Of a stretch of DNA of 41,171 bases, positions 1-11,691 are shown in pieces. Position 1 is the first letter of the stretch. The number at the start of each line of letters is the position of its first letter. A model generated the notes under the pieces. That model saw nothing but the letters and a program-made list of their open reading frames with translations, was not told the origin of the DNA and searched no databases. A program made the translations under genes and the position numbers. Source of the DNA: Trebouxia sp. TZW2008 (Eukaryota; Chlorophyta; Trebouxiophyceae; Trebouxiales; Trebouxiaceae); the NCBI GenBank assembly GCA_002118135.1, contig BDIU01000129.1, positions 1 to 41,171 of the forward strand, read 5' to 3'.

Positions 1-60
1 TTTGTCGTTATATCGCGATTGTCACTGTAAAGGGCGTCGTTATAAAGAGCTTTTACTGTA
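1..60. mobile_element. Terminal inverted repeat of a pogo/mariner-like element (left part outside window)
   Basis: Read on the minus strand from about position 58, this stretch starts CAGTAAAAGCTCTTTATAAC and is flanked by TA. That resembles the ends of pogo/Tc1-mariner type elements and their MITEs. A related end occurs at 27255-27281 inside an intron of another gene. The rest of the element would lie to the left of the window, so its size and any transposase cannot be judged. Confidence 0.4.
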
Positions 61-2052
61 CATTGAATGCCATGTTGACCATGAATGTCTTGGTGCATGT
101 TTGCTTCTCGAGCTGAATAGCTTTGCCTTGATGTATACACCCCTAACAGTTGTGCATGGGGACATGTGTTGATCATCTTGATATGTCCGAGGCGTTGAAG
201 ATGTGTGTGCTGCAGTTCAAGGCCATGTTTCAAGATGGCGCAATGCAAGGCGTGCAACCCCAGGACAATACCGCTCGCTCAATCAAGGTCAAGGGCCAAC
301 CTATATCTACAGCAGACAGACTCACATGAATGCATGCCAACAAGGAATAGCGCCATCTTTTGTTTCTGCAGTAGTTGCAAGAAGCCAGCCTCATTGGTTT
401 CACGGCGCATGAGCAGCACATAGCAAAGCAGACATGCAATGGCTGGACAATTGTGAAATAAATGTATTCAGCCCTGATGCGCATGCATCGGCAGCCTTTG
501 CATTGCTCTGAACCTGTGCTTAGGCTTGATGCTGACTGCAAATTTGTGCTTTGATCAAACAGTGGACCCCAGGACAGAACAACTGCAAGGTGGTGCTTAC
601 TTCACCTTGTCCTGTTCTCAAGCTGTAGGGTATGCCTCACTTGTAAGCAGGTTTTTGCTTGTTTCACCCAGCAGATCTAGAGCAGCTCAGCCTGATCTGT
701 CGGCCCTGATTCTGCGCATTCCTGCGGACTCCCTCCGGACCCACCTTGGCGATGGTCTCAAAGCACTTCAAGCGGCTTTTGCAAGTTTCGCTTGGTTCAT
801 TCCTGTGCGCAGGCTCCGATGCTATGCATAAAACGCTCCGAAACCATGCCTTCTGGTGATCAGGATATTATTTTGGATAGCAGCAGCGCCAGAGAAAGAC
901 TGTCGCAGCCCATAGAAGCAACTCTGCATTTCTACTGATGTTCCACGAAAATGGTCATTCAGAAGAAGAAAGTGGCAGATCCGAATTCTAGAATAAGTAT
1001 TCCTTGTTTATTCCACACACACGTGTCATCATATCATCTGATATCGTAAACCTTGTGGAAGGCAGGGAACTTTGCTCGCACTGACAAGAGCAATGCCCTG
1101 CTTTGGGGCTGTTCCAGCAATAAGGAACTTGAAGACAACAGCAAGGCTAGATGCAATTGGCGTCAATTCTCGTCTGCCAGAGGCTTTGCAAAGACTCGCC
1201 TCAGGAACCTATCAAATTGGCTTTATTGTGTGCATGAGCAGCGCACAGCAAAGCAGATGTGAAGTCAGAGCTGTCATGCTAGTCTGAAGACGTGATTCGC
1301 ACAACCCCTGTTGCAGTACAATTATGCATGACTTGCAATTGTGACTTGCAATTCGCAATTTATTCACACAAGCAACGCAATGCTTTGAGGCTCGAGGTCG
1401 AGATCTTGTGGCAATAGCAAGATGACAACCAAAGCAAGGCCACAAATGTACATAATGCTTGGACTGCAAAGCAGGAAAAGATGGTGCTACTGTTGCAGCT
1501 AATACCAAAGTGTACATGCTGACAAGCAAGATGTCCCATTGTTGTGTACAATTGTGCTCTTAGCACAAGCCTTATGGCTGACTTGGCTGCATGGCTGACA
1601 TACTGTGCTTCACTGAGCTGCTTATTGCTGCAAGGCTGGGGCATTCAGTGTGCGACGGCTGTGCAAAAGCGCTGATAGGTGGTCTCAGGCTTGATAGCGC
1701 CTCCTGCTGCATAGGGGCTGCCCGCAATTTGCTGCAGGTTTTCCGAGTACATCCTCTTGCCAGTCTGCAGGGGCATTTGAGCATTTGTGTAAGACAAGCA
1801 TGGAAGTCTGATGTGTGCTGTGCTTTTGTGGACTTGGGCACAGATCAAGCGCAATGTACAAACTTCTCACAACTCAATTGTTATCATGTCTTCAACAGAT
1901 AATGTGTACACTTATGTTGGCAGGGTCTGAGTATTTCATGAACATTGAGTGAGTCTCAACATCCATGCAACAGGCAAAAAGACAATGTTGCAGCAGACTA
2001 GCAAGCATTGCAACAGAATACAATGCATCGCAAAACGCATCACTTCAACACT
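61..2052. other. Gene-poor stretch, no confident coding exon
   Basis: I find no recognisable protein family and no phase-consistent exon chain here. A short segment at about 526-831 (+) has somewhat coding-like composition but no start, partner exon or family. Two segments, around 370-425 and 1200-1262, share a diverged ending (a GCATGAGCAGC core followed by AGCAAAGCAGA), so an old duplication is likely. Confidence 0.4.
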
Positions 2053-4351
2053 CACCAAAACAGGCCCCCGCGCATTGTCTGCGCCAGCAGCTCCCATCTC
2101 TTCCGTTTCTTTGATGGGCGTCTTTGACTTGTTGATGTGCCTGTCGCTGCCAGTCAGAGAATCCGCCAGCTGCTGACTGTGAGACTCTGCAGCTTGACAG
2201 CGGGCAGTCTCAAGAGATGGCTCAGCTTCTGCTAGGTAGCCAACACTGCAAGGGGCAGCTCTTGATGCTGCACCTGACCACTCCAGCTCCTCTCTGCATG
2301 CAACATAATGTGTACGTATTCAGTCCATGTGGATTGAGTCCATGTCTGCTTAGTCCATGTGTGGTGTTGCCCAGTGTTTCAAGTCATCAGTCTGAAAAGA
2401 TGGCTTTTGAGAGCAATGGCTCTAATGAATGGCTCAGCCTCTGCAAGAAAACCAATTGTGCAAGGGGCAGCTCGCGATGCTGCACCTGACCATTCCAGCT
2501 GCTGTCTGCATAATAAATAGCTTGTGTATGTTCTGCACAGTGTTTAACAGAGTCAGCCTTCATCTTCATGAGCCTCTTGCCGCTACTCATGGGGTCTGCC
2601 AGCTGTTGAATGTGAAGCTCTGCAATTAAACATGCCATGTTGCTAGGTGTATATACACTACATGCTGCATCATTTTAGCAGAGGCTGAGCCGCTGTCAGA
2701 GACCCCCAGTCTGAGCAAATGGCTGCAATACCAGAGCTGCAATTTGACCTGGCAGTATAGCAGAGCCAGCTCATGCGCTCAACAGCATTTGGCGGCTGAC
2801 CTGTATACAGTTGCATTGGTCAAAGGCGTACTGGGCAGCTGCTCTGCCATGGCCTTGCGATAGCTCTGACATGTCTAGTGGGTACTGTCGTGGTTGTAGA
2901 GCAGAAACTTGGCTCAGCACAGCAAGCGCATGCAGGTGGAATGCATACGATCATTTGAGCAGCTGACCCGTATACAGTGGCGTTTGTCAAAGGTACACTG
3001 GGTACTTGCGCTGTCTTGGCCTTGTGCTATCTCTCAGTACGCCTGACGGTTGCTGTGGTGCTCACAGAGCGGCAAATCTCAGAGCCAGCAAAGTCAGCTC
3101 ATGCAGGAGTCAATAGCATTTGGGCAGCTGACCTATATACAGTGGCGTTGGTCAAAGGCGCACTGGGCACTTGCTCTGCCTTGGCCTTGTGATACCTCTC
3201 AGCACGCCTAGTGGGTGCTGTGTAGTCAGCCTTGGCTGTGGTCGTGGCAGTGAAAGGCAGGCTTGCTGCCAAGGGCCTGGACTTGACAACTAGGGGTACC
3301 TGCATTGCAATGTCGTAACTGCAAATTCTGCTGGTCAAAGGCTGCTGAAGAGACAGGACACATTGCAGGTATCTGTTGATGTGATTGTGCTGGCACAAAC
3401 CCCCAAGTCTGTTATCAAGGTTGAAATCAACAGAACTACAGCTTTTCACTTCAATTCAAGCCAAGCATGTGAAAAGTGTGATGCTCTTGCAGTGACAACA
3501 TGTATGTGTCAGCAGTGCAAGTAATTTTTGTAGACTTGGTTCAAGGCATGATCAAATCAGGGCAGCCACCTTGCAGCCTGCAAATCCTATGACTTGACAG
3601 ACTGGATCAGCCACTTTGTGTCGAGGACTACCTGATGCGGGTGACCCCAGTTCGGAAAGTCTACGCTATTCAGGCTCTTGCCAAACCAGGGGTTACCCTG
3701 GGGATCATACTGGTTCCTGGCAATGTTGACATTGCTCTTGGCATCAAAGGGCGTCAAGGAAATTGGCTGCAGCACACAAGCACATGTGTTAACGCCATAT
3801 ATGGTCCAACACCACCATGCATAGTAAGCAGAGCTGGCCAAATGGCCAACATTGGGCTGCCTGACCTTTGCTGTGTAGGTGTTGCTGTATACCGTCTCTG
3901 CAGTGAATGTCCTTTCTGGCATTGCATGGTACTGAGGACCCCTGGCTCTGATCGTGCTGCTGTGCTGAGGGGTATAGTCAAGTCTGTTGCTAGTGACCTT
4001 GCTACACAAAGACGGATCATGTGTCACGGCGAACTGCAGAGAGGCCTCTCCCGTCTTGAAGTCTTTGCTTTCACCTGATGGAGCAGCCTCGTCAAGCCTT
4101 CTAGAGCGCAGGCTGCAGTGACGGTCAGCTCCACAACGCATATAACAGATGTGCGTACCTGCTTTTTGAGACTGCGACCTTCGACTCTGCTGACGCAAAA
4201 ACTGCTTTCTGTAATACTCCTTCTGGTATTCCGAGAGCGGATTGCCGACAGCCCAGGCAAGGACATCAGGGGTCTGCAGAACGCAACGACAACGCCTCAA
4301 GCTGGAAGTGGACTTGCAGCATGCATCACCCGCACGCCAACAGCCTGTCAA
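2053..4351 (-). CDS. Hypothetical protein with axonemal-like tyrosine motifs, spliced
   Basis: The longest open segment (3587-4351, minus) encodes scattered short motifs such as SEYQKEYYRK, TSNRLDY, AETVYSNTYT and NSVDFPNWG. A probable donor follows GHPHQ near 3630. A plausible next exon (about 3120-3308) encodes TTTAKADYTAP and APLTNATVYR and ends in a donor. A further candidate lies at about 2053-2190. Repeated short tyrosine-centred motifs of this kind are typical of ciliary microtubule-associated proteins (SAXO/MIP type), but I recognise no specific family. The true start and exon borders are unresolved and parts of the open frame may be intron. The second and third candidate exons also have decayed neighbouring copies. 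A ciliary role is inference from motif style only. Confidence 0.33.
2217..2620. repeat. Tandem copies, about 210 bp apart
   Basis: The segment at 2219-2290 (ATGGCTCAGC..., then GGGGCAGCTC and GCTGCACCTGACCA) recurs at 2428-2500 with about a dozen changes. The adjoining segment at about 2150-2200, which is the candidate exon edge of the minus-strand gene, recurs at about 2590-2625. This fits the junction-duplication pattern seen elsewhere in the window. Confidence 0.6.
2785..3235. repeat. Three tandem copies, about 165 bp period, of a candidate exon end
   Basis: A block reading GCAGCTGACC, TATACAGT, GTCAAAGG, ACTGGGCA and GGCCTTG occurs at about 2790-2890, 2958-3065 and 3122-3225. On the minus strand the rightmost copy is the end of the candidate exon encoding AERYHKAKAEQVPSAPLTNA. 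The other two are degenerate. The order and spacing suggest tandem duplication across the exon-intron border. Confidence 0.7.
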
Positions 4352-5413
4352 GCGTCCAGCGACGGAGACCGTACCTTCGTAGCTTGATGCGGCATCGTCG
4401 GACTTCGCAAGCTGCTCTGGCTTTGCTTACTTGTAAAACGCAGAGCTCTCCTAGAATGCTCCAATTGTGGCGTCGCGTCCGAACTGCGTTGCTAGAGTTG
4501 CAAGATTGTCCACAATTTGTGCGCGACGCTCCTGGGAGCTTCAAAAAGGCTTCTGTGAGCAAACCCTATTTGAGTTGCTGGCGATATTGAGTTTGAAATT
4601 GTGCCCTAAGCCGAACTCAGATGACCGCAGCACGCAAGGCATAGAATGCTCACTTGTTTGACAAGGTGTCCGCAGGTCTTGTGCTGGATGTCGCACACGT
4701 TTGTGGAAGGCAGAGTTGTCAACAAAAGGGCCTTGAGCCGAAGACTGGTAAACGCCAAAGCTTAGTTTGTCAAGCGGGCAACAGGTACATGCACGTGCTG
4801 TAACTTGCGCACTTCCGCTGCAGGTGTTTTTCGAATGCGAGCGCATCCATGACACAGATATAGAGCTGCTGTTGAAGGCATCGAACGATGCGGTGCGCAA
4901 ACATGGCCATTTATACGTCGTTGCCGTCTTGCATGCTGTTTGCACTGAATTTGCGGGGTGCCTGAGCAGGACGGCCTGACTACAGAACAGGTGCATAGTC
5001 TTCGAGACTCCGTCAAGTGAGTTTCTGTGTTGCTTGCGCACGGCGCCAAACATATACTCGACACAACGAGATCACTTTTGTCGTTGGCAGGGTAGGCGAC
5101 CTGGCCAGCGCCAGCGGCTATTTTGAAGCTGGCAGTGTCTGCTTTCGGGTGCACAGCTTTGAAGTCGTTCAGACATGGAGAGAGAGCCATCCAAATCAAT
5201 CGTTTGTGCCAAGGCTGTTACCAAGTTTGCACAAAGCAACAGACACCCTAGGCAAGCCTGCTGCAGTGCTTGTCAGAACATTGCAAATCCATTCAAGATG
5301 AAGGATTGACAGAGCGGAATTCCAAGCAAACTTCATGCACTTGAAATGCAAGCAGGATGCCTGGCAGTAGTCTTTGCTTTTCATGTCAAGTCTATTCAAT
5401 TACCTTCAGACAC
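4352..5413. other. Stretch without a supportable gene
   Basis: This lies between the minus-strand hypothetical gene and the CCCH/methyltransferase gene. It should hold upstream sequence, promoter or untranslated leaders of both. Open frames on both strands here have no recognisable motif and no phase-consistent partners. Confidence 0.4.
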
Positions 5414-8400
5414 ATGAATGCAGATACATCATCAGCGCCAACAAGGACAGCACCTACATCACATGATCACACTGTCAAAGCCAGCAGCAGCACCAGCAGT
5501 CAGCAGCATGGCAACCCACAAGAGGCACTATGCAAGTATTGGGTGAATGCTGGCAGATGCCCAAAGGGAGATGTATGCAAATACAAACATATACAGCCCA
5601 GTGAGCTGCCAGAGCTTAGACAAGGCTGGGTGGCAGCAAGGTGAGGAAGCTCATGGTATACAGGTCAAGGGTTTGTGTCACATCAGCACCGTCATGAGCA
5701 GGAGCTACGATGGTAATCGTTTTCTCCTCTTCTGTGCATAGTGAAAGATGGTGGTAGTCTGGGTTGCAGGCGCGGCCATAAGCAGCAGCTGTTGTAAACG
5801 TGTCTTTTGATGTGCGGTGTCGACAAAACAGTGTTATTTTGCGCAGTGTGCACAGTGTGAAATTGCCAATGCTGATATTGTTGCAGGCGGCGTCAAAAGC
5901 AGGAGCTGTCTCATGAGGCAGGCAACCCACATGGGCATAATGCTGCCAGGAAAAGCCAAAGGGCAGCTGTCTTCTGTGATTGGCTCATGGCCACATTTGG
6001 CAGGTCCAATACTTTGCATGCTGTTGTTAGAATATGCTGTTTATGTCAACAGATGTCACTGCACTGTTTCATCACTTGCTCAAGTGTCCTGAAGTATTTG
6101 CATGACTGCTGAGAGGCAGACATATCCTGTGAATAAAGTTCTTAAGGTACTTGGGTCAACTGTTAGTTGTGTGCCATGTCCACAAGATGCCATGCCTGAT
6201 GTGGACATGGCACTGTTTTTCCAGCCACCTGAGCAAGCACTTCAATGACTTGACACTGACAGGCTGCAACCTCAAGTGCTGGCATTCTATCGCATTTGCA
6301 TTAGCATCTAGTCTCCTGGCATCCATCACAGAGCAGCTCAAGCAGAGCACAAGCGTCGTCTCAGATGTGTTGAGCTCACATGTGTGGCTAAACACAGCAT
6401 CTGCTGCATGAGATGTACTCCATGTGGTGCTGACACTGTGTGTTGGCTTGAGAGAGGTGTTGAGTCAAGGGACAGGAGTGCTGGACATTGCTGGAGGCAG
6501 AGGCAGTGTCTCTTTTGAGCTGCAGACTGTACGTGGCATCAGGTCAGCATTATGAACAGTGTCAAAACATCTTGTGTGGTTCATGCTTGCATCTGCATTC
6601 AGTTTATGTCGAGCTGCAGACTGAATGTGGCACCAGGTCAGCATTCTGACACGTCTTCATGCTCAGTCTGTCAATCTGCACTGAATATGTGCCAAGCCTG
6701 CGTTCAGTCAGACTTGAGACCTTGACTATATTTCCAGCTTAAGCTCTTTTATATTCATACCTGCATTGCAAGCACACTGACGTATTTCAAGGCGCCAACC
6801 CATTTGTGCTGATCATTTGGAACATCAGCTCATGTCCTGAGACTGGCTGTATGCCTTCAATTCTCAAGCATCAAACAGATTTAGACATTCTTGCTGGCTC
6901 AGGCATCTGTGCCTCAGCACTTTGCAAATTTGCAGAGTTTTGAGCCAGCTATGTGATAACGCAAATCACTAGCTGTTATCCCAGACCTGAGCATCTGCCC
7001 TCTCAAGCATGCATGCCTATGCAGGTGTACGCTGGTTGATCCTCGCCCACAGAAGCTTTCAAAGGCTCAAAGAAAGTACCTGCAGGGTTTGAGAACATCC
7101 AGCGCTGAGGCAACAGGTGGGCCTCAGCACGCAACATGCAGCGCTTTGCCAGCTGGGCATCACTGACTTTTGTACAGTCATTCAACACAATTCTTTGGCA
7201 TCTTGCCTTATCCATCATCATCTACATGCTTGCTAGTGAGGTGCAATGGCCCTGCTAGGTGCATACAGAGCATTGCACATCTTGTGTTGAGCCTGCTCAA
7301 TACAAACAACAAGTTCCCTCTTTCGCAGGAGCTCAGCAGCCTACTGCAGAGCCTCAGCATGACTATGCTCAGCTTTCCTCAGACCTTAGCCAGCAAGATT
7401 TAGCGCAAATTCAAACAGATCATGGCACCAATGCTGCTGCTACAAATACGACTGCTGCTACTGATGCTGCTGCTGATGCTGCTCATGGCACTGCGGCTGC
7501 TCAAAATGTTGTTGCTACTGCTGAGCCTCAGCATTGTAGTGAAGAATTAGCCATTGCCACTGCCTCAGCAGACCACAACAATGAGGCTGCGCCACAAGTG
7601 CTGACAGCACTATCTCAATCCAGATCCAGCAGCAGCACCACCAATCAGCAGGAGACTGATAGGAGTCTAGCTGGTGACGCTGATGCTTGTGAGGCGGTTG
7701 GCAGTGCACAAGAGGACTCGCGTGGCAGTCTCAGTAGCCAAATACAGGTGAGTCTGAAGCCCAGCAATGCATACAACATTGACTGCACAAAACATACGTT
7801 CAAACAATGTTTTGGTGCAGCTGCAATTGTGAAGAGCATTGAATGCCAGCCTGCCCCTTAGTGAGCCGTGTTGTCTAAAGTCAACAGCAGTCAGGCAGGG
7901 CATGCCCTCTTGTTCCTGATGCTCATTTCATGCAGTCAACAAGCACAGGTTCTTGCTGCAAAGCCCTATCTTGTTACAGCATAACAAGGCCCAAGTGATT
8001 GATGCATGAGCAGCAAGAACTGGTAAGCTCTGACAGCCTGACAACATTCACATGTGTTGCAGCGACAGGCAATTTGTGGGCCTGTCACCTCAAATCACAG
8101 GAACCTGACAGTCCTCGCATGAGACTGCTGGGTATTACAATCTAGACATGAAGTTCTGAGCATCAGTGCTGTTTGTACTGCTTGGCTGCAGTCGCTTTCA
8201 AGTCAGCAGGCATGCTGCTGTAGAACTGATTGACCCCCCGACCTTATCATCTGACTGTTCACGGATCAATGCCTGATGACTGCAGTGTCATCAAAAGCAC
8301 TTGCTGTCAAGTAGGGATGCTGCTGACCGTTGCAACATCGTTGTTTGCTTTTCCTTGCAGATGGAGTTTCAGCCAGAGATGTGGACAGGGGGTCCACTAG

Positions 8401-8940
8401 CCGAGCAGCTTCAAGCCTGTTCTTTGGTCCTGGGCTTGCACCCAGATCAGGCAACAGACAGCATTGTGGACTTTGCATTGCAGTATGGCAAGCCCTTTGC
8501 GGTGGTGCCGTGCTGTGTCTTTCCAAGGTAATACATTGCGTGGTCCACATTGGTGCTGACGTGAGCAGCATGGGCCAACAAGACAGTTGCAAAGCTTGTT
8601 TCACACAAGTTGACATGTGCTTTTGGGTATATGAATTGGCTGCACCAGATGATGGCACAAAAGGTTGTTGCATGTGTGTGGCAGTCTCGTCAGCTCTAGC
8701 GAAGCAACCTGCAGTTTGCCGGCAATGTGTCAGCTCAGGCAGCTGCACAGTGGTGGCGTTGATCAAGCTCAGCATGCCCTGCGCAGGCAGTTTCAGCATA
8801 GAAAGGTGCTCACAGAAGATGGGACTCTAGAGTCTGTGGTGACCCATGCTCAGCTAGTCGAGCATATCATGCAGAAGAGCTTGGGGCAGCGAGAATACTT
8901 AGCATTTGATGGCATGAATCAAGTGGTGTTCAAGCGCTGA
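5414..8940 (+). CDS. CCCH zinc-finger protein with SAM methyltransferase-like domain
   Basis: I place seven exons: 5414-5640, 5887-6003, 6453-6542, 7025-7116, 7329-7747, 8361-8527 and 8787-8940. They join in frame to 421 residues. Exon 1 holds a perfect C-x8-C-x5-C-x3-H finger (CKYWVNAGRCPKGDVCKYKH), an RNA-binding type. Exon 2 ends AVFCDWLMATFG. Exon 3 gives the Rossmann glycine motif VLDIAGGRG followed by SFEL, as in class I methyltransferases. Exon 4 has LVDPRP and KLSKAQRKYL. Exon 5 is a low-complexity Ala/Gln/Ser/Thr linker of about 140 residues. Exon 6 has LGLHPDQATDSIVDFAL and KPFAVVPCCVFP, a block I recall from plant CCCH/methyltransferase-like proteins. The substrate is unknown and RNA is a reasonable guess. 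The acceptor of exon 3 (TTGAG) is unusual. An in-frame ATG also lies at 5357. Confidence 0.82.
6603..6715 (+). repeat. Decayed copies of the end of methyltransferase exon 3 inside its intron
   Basis: The exon 3 end and donor (GAGCTGCAGACTG, GTGGCA, CAGGTCAGCATT at about 6519-6549) reappear about 90 bases downstream at 6610-6646 with a few changes. A fainter third version follows at about 6664-6715. The copies lie in the intron between exons 3 and 4. Confidence 0.7.
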
Positions 8941-9432
8941 CACACAGAATCACAGCACCTTTGAGTGTGTACATCACTGAGCAGTATTGATGTAACAATG
9001 TTCGGCAACAAGGATGCAACGCAACTACGCACAGTGCTGTACTTTGTGCAAGCAGCACGCTCCTGAATTCACCATGTGCTGTGCAGATTTTGCCTCAGTG
9101 TAAACGACCACTCCCACTGATTCACAGCTCCAGGCATTATTATCTCAAAATGCAGCAGTGCCCACAGTCATGACTGTGCAGCGGGATCAGTTACTTGTGA
9201 CGTGCAAGTCAGCTTGGTCGTTACAAGATTGATCAGCATGCACAATTATAATGCACACTGCCAGGCATGCCTAGATGAATGGCAGGTCTTGACATTGTTT
9301 CAACCTCAGCATCAACGCCCAAGTGCTAAGTCTACTTGTCAGCACTATGGTGTTTGCATCCTGCACTAGCTGCTATGTGTTCGGCTTGACAAGCAATTCA
9401 CTAAGTTGTAGCAAATACTGTCAATCAACTGC
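8941..9432. other. Convergent intergenic region
   Basis: This is the space between the stop of the plus-strand methyltransferase-like gene and the stop of the minus-strand SOUL gene. It should contain both 3' untranslated regions. I see no gene or strong repeat. Confidence 0.5.
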
Positions 9433-10992
9433 CTAGTTGTGGAACATCTGAGCAACAGCCTTCTGGGCTGCTGCATAAGCTGCCTGGATTGCGTCAATTG
9501 TGCTTGCGCTCATGTCAGCCATCACATCACCAAAGATGCTGTTGCTGTCAGTAGCAGTGATCCAGACTTCATTGTGCCTGTTGATCAACTTCTGTGGGCC
9601 GTCATATGTGGCGTAGGCGAAGGCACCGTCCTTGAAGGACTCCTCGTCTTGTTCTAGATCTTGACGAAGCTCTGCTGCCTCCTTCAGAACGCTGCCTGAA
9701 GTTCCAAAGCCTCCAAAAACCTGCAATGAAAGGTCATCATGACATCAGCCATGTCCAACAGACCCTGGCAGTAAGTATGAGATGAATGACATCACGTGAA
9801 TTCCGGCAAAGCAGACTGACTGCAGGACGTTTTGATTCTTTTGAAGGACAAAGTAGATGCCTGTGTGCAAATGGGAAACATTGAGATGAAGTCAGTTTGA
9901 TGACAATGAGTTGCTATTGCTACGCATGTAGGCTGGTCAGGTCACCTTGACGAAGACTGTCACTCCTGGAGCATCAACAATGTTGATTTCCTCATCCTTG
10001 GGCTCAGGTGGGTTGCCCTACAGACAGCAAACAATACACTTTGAATGTTGATATAGATGATGCTTTGAATTGGAATTCACAGCTGCCAGAGTTTGCTGGT
10101 GATGAAAGAGCTGCCTTTATGAATTATAACAAAACGCATTGCACTCAAGTAACGGATGTATACTCTAGGACAGGATGAACATGAGCTCAAGGCACAGGGG
10201 ATGCTAACGGTTGCACATGTGGCTGCTAGGGCATTGCAAAGCTAAAGCTGTTACCTGAAACTGTGCTGGCAGATAGAAAGCGATGGTGTAGTTCTTCTCA
10301 GCGGACTTGAAGTCGTCACTTGGCTTCACAAAGGTGATGACAGGTGTTGTCATGCTGATCTTCTTGTTGTCAACATTGTTGCCAGAGATGTATCTGAATA
10401 GTTTCTGCATGCCACAATTTATCTCAGTCTTTGCTATTGCAAATGCATTGTGCTGAGCATGACGAAAGGCAAAGCATCACTCATTGTGCCTGCTTACAGT
10501 GAAGCCCTTCGTGATTGCTGCTTCGAAGACGGAGCCCTCGATGGTGGTACCAACAAACTTGGCTGCGGTACAGACAGGAGACAACGTCAGTCCACTAAAT
10601 GCAGAGGGCGGATCAGGAAGACAAGGCATGCATGCGTCAGCATCGCGCCAATCAGGTGGCGCGGCATTCTTGCCGCACAATACAAATGCAGCAGTAGCAT
10701 AACAGCTCCGTAAATTAGACAAGACACCAGTCTTCCTCGAGTAAGATCAACAGCAAGCGTCGTGAGTTATGCATGCTTTGATGAGTCTGGGTGTCTCACC
10801 GCCCTCGTACTCGCGAAGCTGATATTGGCTGGTGTTCTTCAACAGCTTGAATGGAGGGCATTCAAGACCGTGGCAGAAGTCAGGTGCATCGTTCGAAGCG
10901 GGCAATCCTAGGTCGTCTACGCTGATCAGCCGACCAGCTGATGCAACTGTGAGTGTGGCTAGCAGACATAGCACTGCTGTTGTTGCTCTCAT
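9433..10992 (-). CDS. SOUL family haem-binding protein, copy A, secreted
   Basis: The exons on the minus strand are 10992-10800, 10562-10498, 10404-10255, 10017-9946 and 9720-9433. They join in frame to 255 residues. The N-terminus (MRATTAVLCLLATLTVASA) is a clear signal peptide. Then come CPPFKLLKNTSQYQLREYEG, KFVGTTIEG, KLFRYISGNN, SMTTPVITFV and TIAFYLPAQFQ, the core of the SOUL/haem-binding protein family, which binds haem or tetrapyrroles. The end includes VFGGFGTSG and NRHNEVWI. The protein should enter the secretory pathway, although a chloroplast route by secretion cannot be excluded. A second copy with identical lengths for exons 1-4 lies just upstream. The physiological ligand is not known from sequence. 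Confidence 0.9.
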
Positions 10993-11691
10993 GGTTACAG
11001 TTCTGTCAAAAAGCAAGCAAAAATCACGCAGTCAGGTCTGCTGTTGCGTAGTCTCGAACAAATGGAATCTCCGCTGCGCCGAAGCGTGTCACTGCAAGTC
11101 TCACGCTCGAGGATGAGGCTCAGAATGCTTGCTCAGACATTTGCTGAGGTGGACATTAGTAATTTGGCATGCACAGCTTCTAGAATTGCTGGAAATGCTG
11201 TCTGCTTGCCTTTTGAGCTAGTGCATGCTGCCCGTTGCAGCCCACAACATACACTAATGCCGTTCATGGCTTACGTCCAAGCTAAGGATGATAAGATCTC
11301 GGAGAGACAGTGGTTCTTGAAAAGAAGTTCCATTGATCAGGCGCTTGTTTCAAGAAATAGGAGACCTTAATACCTCCCAACTATGTCTTGACCATAGCCA
11401 TATTTAGTTTCAGAGAGCTTGAAAGGTTCATTGTTGGGAGCGTTTCCTGCCTCTTGACCAATACAGTGCCACGTAAAATGTAACTCAACAACAAAGTTTA
11501 ACGCTCAACCTGTCATCCAGCGTGACAGCATCTCATCTTGCAAAGACTACATGCCAACAGGCAGGATGTTGCTCCACTGAGCCTGCCCAAGCCTGTTTCA
11601 TCAGCATCTTCAGCTTGTGCTGGTTTGGTGCATCAGAACACACCAGATGCCTAAGCAATGATGATCGGGGTGTTCCATTGCAGCGTCAGTA
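10993..11691. other. Spacer between the two SOUL genes
   Basis: This holds the promoter side of copy A and the 3' side of copy B, both on the minus strand. I find no further gene. A 30-base element at 11081-11110 that recurs at 25066-25097 is listed separately. Confidence 0.5.
11081..11110. promoter_or_regulatory. Shared upstream element, copy 1
   Basis: About 90-120 bases upstream of the SOUL copy A start there is a segment with the core CTGCAAGTCTCAC followed by CTCGA and preceded by GAAGCG and TGTCA. Nearly the same order and spacing occur at 25066-25097, just before the start of the orphan gene. A regulatory role is inferred from the match and the location. Confidence 0.4.

Noticed and set aside
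8266..8799. 177-codon minus-strand open frame
   Set aside because: It overlaps the exon encoding HPDQAT and PCCVFP on the plus strand, so it is a shadow frame without motifs.
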